A DNA stretch of 64,000 bases, taken from Taudactylus pleione. Lineage: Eukaryota; Chordata; Amphibia; Anura; Myobatrachidae. The notes beneath the pieces were generated by a model. That model made no database searches. It was not told the origin of the DNA and saw only the letters and a program-made list of their open reading frames with translations. This document shows positions 49,801 through 55,800 of this stretch, in pieces; the first letter of the stretch is position 1; every line of letters starts with the position of its first letter. The stretch lies in NCBI GenBank assembly GCA_031769625.1, contig JAUIMM010000115.1, forward strand, positions 18,678,501-18,742,500. Direction: 5' to 3'. The translations under genes were made by a program, and so were the position numbers.

Positions 49801-52800
49801 GGGAGCAAGCCTATAAATAGCAGTTAGGAGCTCTGGAATAGCAGAGCTGTGGAGCTACACTTCTGATCATATAGCTGTCCAGGCCACGCCCCCCAATGGC
49901 TGCCAGCTCTTACCCGGACTTGTTGCTCCTGCAAGGCCGTCAGCAGAGTGAAAGACTGGCGCTGAAGAGATCCGTCCAGCCAACCGGGACTGTCTACCCA
50001 CAGGGCACAGAAGTGGCTGAAGGCCGGCATCCAGTCGCAGTGTCCGGCAGCGAGGAGAGGCGGTCACGTGGGCAGAGGTAAGCGGCAGCTCCGGCCGGGT
50101 ACAGATCCTCGGGAGACCATCAGCGATGCGGGAGGAGGTGAGAGCTGCATCAGGGAGCTAGGAGGCTCTGCAGTCAGTGATCGGGCACCGCATCCAGGGG
50201 CAAGCATTGGACGGAGCTCCGGTCACATGGGGACACCGGGGTTCCGCTCCGGAGCAGGTAAGTAACGGAGGCTGTGGCTTCTCCAGGCCGGACAGGCCGC
50301 AGGCTGTGGGGAGGCAGAACGCGACCCCCGAATCTGTGTCAGCGGTCTCCAACACGGGCAGGCACCAATGCCCGCACCCCAAAACAACCAGAGGCTCTGT
50401 GTACCGAGGAGGGGGCCAAAAAAACGATGCTCTGCAGATGCCAGACAGGAGCTCAGGCAACACATGTCTGCTCGGCTCGGCTGCTAGGCCATGCCCCCAC
50501 CTGCGGATCTTTTAAAATGTGTCAGTGAGTAATAAATAAACCTGTGCACCTGCTGGGAGACCTGGAAAATGTGATCTGTGTGGAGTCCTGAAGACAGAGT
50601 TTGAGAACAACTGCTCTAACCCGTAACCTGGGTTACACTTTGACTATGGTTATTGAAACATTGAATCTTTTGCTGTGCATAATTGGTGTATTGTACACTC
50701 TATTTTTGCTGGGTCTCACTGACCTTACGACTATTGTTCCTCATTGCAAATTTAAATAAAATTTCTTCAAAAAACAATATACACATGTTGCTTAACAGAA
50801 ATTCAAGGAGTGGATAGAAATAAGACTTTGTAAAGCACACTTATATGCGCAATTCTTTATATATAAAGAACACACATAGGCCCTCATTCAGAGGCGCTCG
50901 CAAGAAGTGAGCGCTCGTTCTGAATGAGGGCGGTCGCTTGTATTTTTAAGTGCGGCCACCTGGTCGCTAGCTAAGCTGTGGGTTACCACCCACAGCTTTA
51001 GCACCCGACCAGGTTGATGGTCGCGATGGTCAAGACCATCGCGACCATCGGGGCTTGCGACAAGACTCTAAGGTTGGGTCTCGGCAACTGCAAGCCCCAG
51101 GGAGCTTCCTGCTCTGATCGAGCAGGAAGCTCCCCACTGACATCACTGCTGATGTCAGTGCGGCCGCCCACAAAACTGCAGGCGTTCCTTAAGGAATGCC
51201 TCCATTTGTGAAACCACCCCCCCGCCACGCCTACAAAACGGGCCGAGCTGTCGATCAACATCGACAGCCGGCCCTTTTGTAGTGAGCTCCGGAGCGAGAG
51301 AATTTCTTTCTCACTCCGGGGCTTGCGCACGCGCAGTGCGGCCGCTGCATGTGCGCAGGGCCTAAACATCGACCCGGTTGCGAGTGCTCAGCACTTACGA
51401 CTGGGTCTGAATGAGGGCCATAGACCTCATGGCTTATTAAGACATAAATTAAGCTGGACACAGAAGCTGTTCCTAAATTAATAGCAGTCAAGACTTTCCC
51501 CCATGTGTATTGTATTTCCGCATAGTACCTTACTATGTAGGAATGCAGATCCGAGTGATTATGATTCCCAAAAGCAACATGTGGGCAAGCACCTACAGTC
51601 AGGTGCATAAATATTGGGACAGAATTTTCATATTTTGGCCTCTATTCACCAAAACAATGGCTTTGAAATGAAACAAACAAGATGTGCTTTAACTGCAGAC
51701 TTTCAGATTTAATTTGAGGGTAATTATATCCAAATCATGTGAACGGTGTAGGAATTACAACGGTTTATATATGTGCCTCCCACTTTTTAAGAGGCCAAAA
51801 GTAATGGGACTATCAACTCAAAAGCTATTTCATGGACAGCTGTGGGCTATTCCCTCGTTATTTCATTATCAATTAAGCAGGTAAAAGGTCTGGAGTTGAT
51901 TCTAGGTGTGACATTTGCATTTGGAATCAGTTGCTGTCGACTCTCAATATGAGATCCAAAGTGCTGTCACTATCAGTGAAGCAAGCCATCATTAGGCTGA
52001 AAAATCTAAACAAACCCAACAGAGAGATAGCAAAAACATTAGGTGTGGCCAAATCAACTGTTTGGAACATTCTTAAAAAGAAAGAACGCACCGAGAGCTC
52101 AGCAACACCAAAAGACCCGGAAGACCACGGAAAACAACTGTGGTGGATGACAGAAGAATTATTTCCCTGGTGAAGAAAAACCCCTTCACAACAGTTGGCC
52201 AAATCAAGAACACTCTCCAGGAGGTAGGTGTAAATGTGTCAAAGTCAACAATCAAGAGAAGACTTCACAAGAGTGAATATAGAGGGTTCACCACAAAATG
52301 TAAACCATTGGTGAGCTTCAAAAACAGGAAGACCAGATTAGAGTTTGCCAAAGAACATCTAAAAAAGCCATTACAGTTCTGGAACAACATCCTATGGACA
52401 GATGAGACAAAGATCAACTTGTACCAGAGTGATGGGAAGAGAAGAGTATGGAGAAGGAAGGGAACTGCTCATGATCCAAAACATACCACCTCATCAGTGA
52501 AGCATGGTGGTGGTGTCATGGCGTGGGCATGTATGGCTGCCAATGGAACTGGTTCCCTTGTATTTATTGATGATGTGACTGCTGACAAAAGCAGCAGAAT
52601 GAATTCTGAAGTGTTTCGGACAATATTATATGCTCATATTCAGTCAAATGCTTCAGAACTCATTGGACGGCGCTTCACAGTGCAGACGGACAATGACCCG
52701 AAGCATACTGCAAAAGCAACCAAAGAGTTTTTTAAGGCTAAAAAGTGGAATGTTATGCAATGGCCAAGTCAATCCCCTGACCTGAATCTGATTGAGCATG

Positions 52801-55800
52801 CATTTCACTTGATGAAGACAAAACTGAAGGGAAAATGCCCCAAGAACAAGCAGGAACTGAAGACATTTGCAGTAGAGGCCTGGCAGAGCACCACCAGGGA
52901 TGAAACCCAGCGTCTGGTGATGTCTATGCGTTCCAGACTTCAGCTGTAATTGCCTGCAAAGGATTTGCAACAAAGTATTAAAAAGTGAAAGTTAGATTTA
53001 GGATTGTTTAGTTTGTCCCATTACTTTTGGCCCCTTAAAAAGTGGGAGGCACATATAGAAACCGTTGTAATTCCTACACCGTTCACCTGATTTGGATGTA
53101 ATTACCCTCAAATTAAATCTGAAAGTCTGCAGTTAAAGCACATCTTGTTTGTTTAATTTCAAAGCCATTGTGGTGGTGAATAGAGCCCAAAATATGAAAA
53201 TTCTGTCAATGTCCCAATATTTATGCACCTGACTGTATGTATGTATTATGCAGATAAATATGTGCATTTGTACATACAAGCACTTTCGAGCAACATTTTG
53301 TATGGTTTAGATACGTTATTGAAATGCAGATAACAATCTTTCTTCATTTAAATTAAATTCTATAATACCAAATGAACTGGTCTGCTTAGCGTGGAGATAG
53401 CTGCTATTTTATGGGATTCTGTATTCTGGGAATTTCATTCAATAATGTATGGAAATAATTAAATATGCAATTCGATAAAAAACCCTTTCAGCTATTGATT
53501 CTCTGTACTTAAACATCTCTAAGTGCCACTTTATTATACTGTGTTGCAGTATCAATACAGAATGTGTAACAGATGTAGAGGGACATAAAAGACAACTAAT
53601 GTATGCAATAGGGGAGTGCACTCAGCTCTAAAACCACGTTCCAAGAACTATCCTATGCTACATATCACAAGGATTATCATCTATAATGCGTATCACAAGT
53701 TCCTATACTGCATATCAAAAGTACTCTTATTATCCTCAATACTGCTCATCATAACTACACTATTATAATAATCCTCTATACTGAGTATCACAATTATTAT
53801 CCTCTGCACTGCATATCACATGTATTATTCTTATCCACCATACTGCGCATTACAAGTATCATTCTTATCCACCATACTGCGCATTACAAGTATCATTCTT
53901 ATCCAGCATACTGCGCATTACAAGTATCATTCTTATCCAGCATACTGCGCATTACAAGTATCATTCTTATCCACCATACTGCGCATTACAAGTATCATTC
54001 TTATCCACCATACTGCGCATTACAAGTATTATTCTTATCCGCCATACTGCGCATTACAAGTATCATTCTTATCCACCATACTGCGCATTACAAGTATCAT
54101 TCTTATCCACCATACTGCGCATTACAAGTATCATTCTTATCCACCATACTGCGCATTACAAGTATCATTCTTATCCACCATACTGCGCATTACTAGTATC
54201 ATTCTTATCCACCATACTGCGCATTACAAGTATCATTCTTATCCACCATACTGCGCATTACAAGTATCATTCTTATCCACCATACTGCGCATTACAAGTA
54301 TCATTCTTATCCACCATACTGCGCATTACTAGTATCATTCTTATCCACCATACTGCGCATTACAAGTATCATTCTTATCCACCATACTGCGCATTACAAG
54401 TATCATTCTTATCCACCATACTGCGCATTAAAAGTATCATTCTTATCCACCATACTGCGCATTACAAATATCATTCTTATCCACCATACTGTGCATTACA
54501 AGTATCATTCTTATCCACCATACTGCGCATTACAAGTATCATTCTGATCCACCATACTGTGCATTACAAGTATCATTCTTATCCACCATACTGTGCATTA
54601 CAAGTATCATTCTTATCCACCATACTGCGCATTACAAGTTTCATTCTTATCCACCATACTGCGCATTACAAGTATCATTCTTATCCACCATACTGCGCAT
54701 TACAAGTATTATTCTCATCTTCCACACTGTGTATCACAGAATTACAGCAACTGGTTTCTGAGCCTTTTCACATGTGCATTCAAAATGTAGTTAGTCTAAA
54801 TCTATGTATTATAGGTATGTTTGAATGGGTTAACGCATATATTTAAAGCTATATGAATAGCTTTTTAAATCTAGAATGGTAAGTGTCAAAATCCTACTTT
54901 AGGTGATGTAAAATCCCTCCACACATCTTGAAAGTACATTGACAAATTCACATAAGACCTAATGTGGGTTTGTTAATAACTGATAACAACTTTCCATGTT
55001 TTTATAAAAGTTATTTTTGCATGGCTTTATGGCTGGCACGCATGTAACAACCCATGGCAATTTATATGCAGACTAAGGTGGTATAAAATGTGTATTATAG
55101 CTAGGACATGAAATACTGTATTCTTCATAAGATTTGTATAGAGATGCAGGAAAGCAGAAACAATTCAACAAGTGCTATACCTGCGTTATCTTCTCTATTC
55201 CTTGGAAACCATGTTTCTCAAAATGTTCAGCGATGTTAAGCAGGGTATGTCGTTCTAGATAGCGACAATGGCTCAGAACAATTAGGAGCTTTTTGTCCTG
55301 ATGTTGGAATAAGAAATAAAGAACATAATTTAAACACACACATTTTTCTCTTATAGTACTATAAGGATAAAAACTTATATAGAGTAACCAACATTCATCA
55401 AGTTGTGCATTGCAGTTAATTGGAGAAGTCTAGATGGTAAAGCTGTACAAACAAAAGTATGTAAAATATCGGACCCTAACTATTGGTGGTTAGTCACAAT
55501 GACTGAATCTTGACTTGTTTCCATGCAACAGTATGTATAGTAATAACAAGACCTGGATAAAAGAATCACCTAATACAGGCATATTAAATGGTTACAGTAA
55601 AGTGTATTAGTCATAATTAGTCAATTCTGATGTCAGAAGTGTGAATTACAAGGAATGGGTTTCTCTAAGTGGACTGTAAAACTCGTGTCTCTTCATTCGT
55701 TGAACGCATTCAGGTGCCTATCTAGCATAGCTTGATGACAGATAAAATTGTGAGAGAAAAATAATTAACCAACCAGCTCCTAACGGTCATTTTTCAAACA

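Larger units (their letters stand above)
43744..50496 (-). mobile_element. Near-full-length L1-type LINE, minus strand
   Basis: It starts, on the minus strand, at about 50496 and ends in an A-tail (T17 on the plus strand, 43740-43757). The target duplication CACCTGYGGATCTTTT occurs at about 43728-43743 and 50498-50513, differing by one transition. Order: 5' UTR of about 1.1 kb, ORF1, ORF2, 3' UTR with a purine tract on the plus strand. Orientation is the same as EXOC2. Both ORFs are broken. Confidence 0.92.
43640..50613. mobile_element. hAT MITE split by an L1
   Basis: CTCTAACC at 43632-43639 is repeated at 50614-50621. The left part (43640-43743) and right part (50497-50613) together match the intact 204-bp element at 38846-39049. 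The L1 lies between them. Confidence 0.92.
31334..55180 (-). other. EXOC2: EXOC2 intron (23.8 kb) packed with nested transposons
   Basis: Holds the L1-in-hAT nest, a Tc1-like copy, serial-hairpin elements and the 34-bp minisatellite, all listed separately. I see no other gene. The stretches 32500-33580, 34580-35280, 37175-37535, 37870-38256 and 53240-53650 show nothing I can name. Confidence 0.82.

Noticed and set aside
49824..50528. Overlapping GC-rich ORFs on both strands suggesting a CpG-island gene
   Set aside because: They fall in the 5' UTR of the L1 and stop at its target duplication; no splice sites or protein features.
53820..54332. 170-residue open frame with a repeated 34-residue peptide
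   Set aside because: It is the 34-bp minisatellite read in frame; all three frames of the array stay open because the unit lacks stops. No start context, splice sites or family match.
53820..54715. CRISPR-like array of 34-bp repeats
   Set aside because: Units are head to tail with no spacers, and the context is a vertebrate intron.
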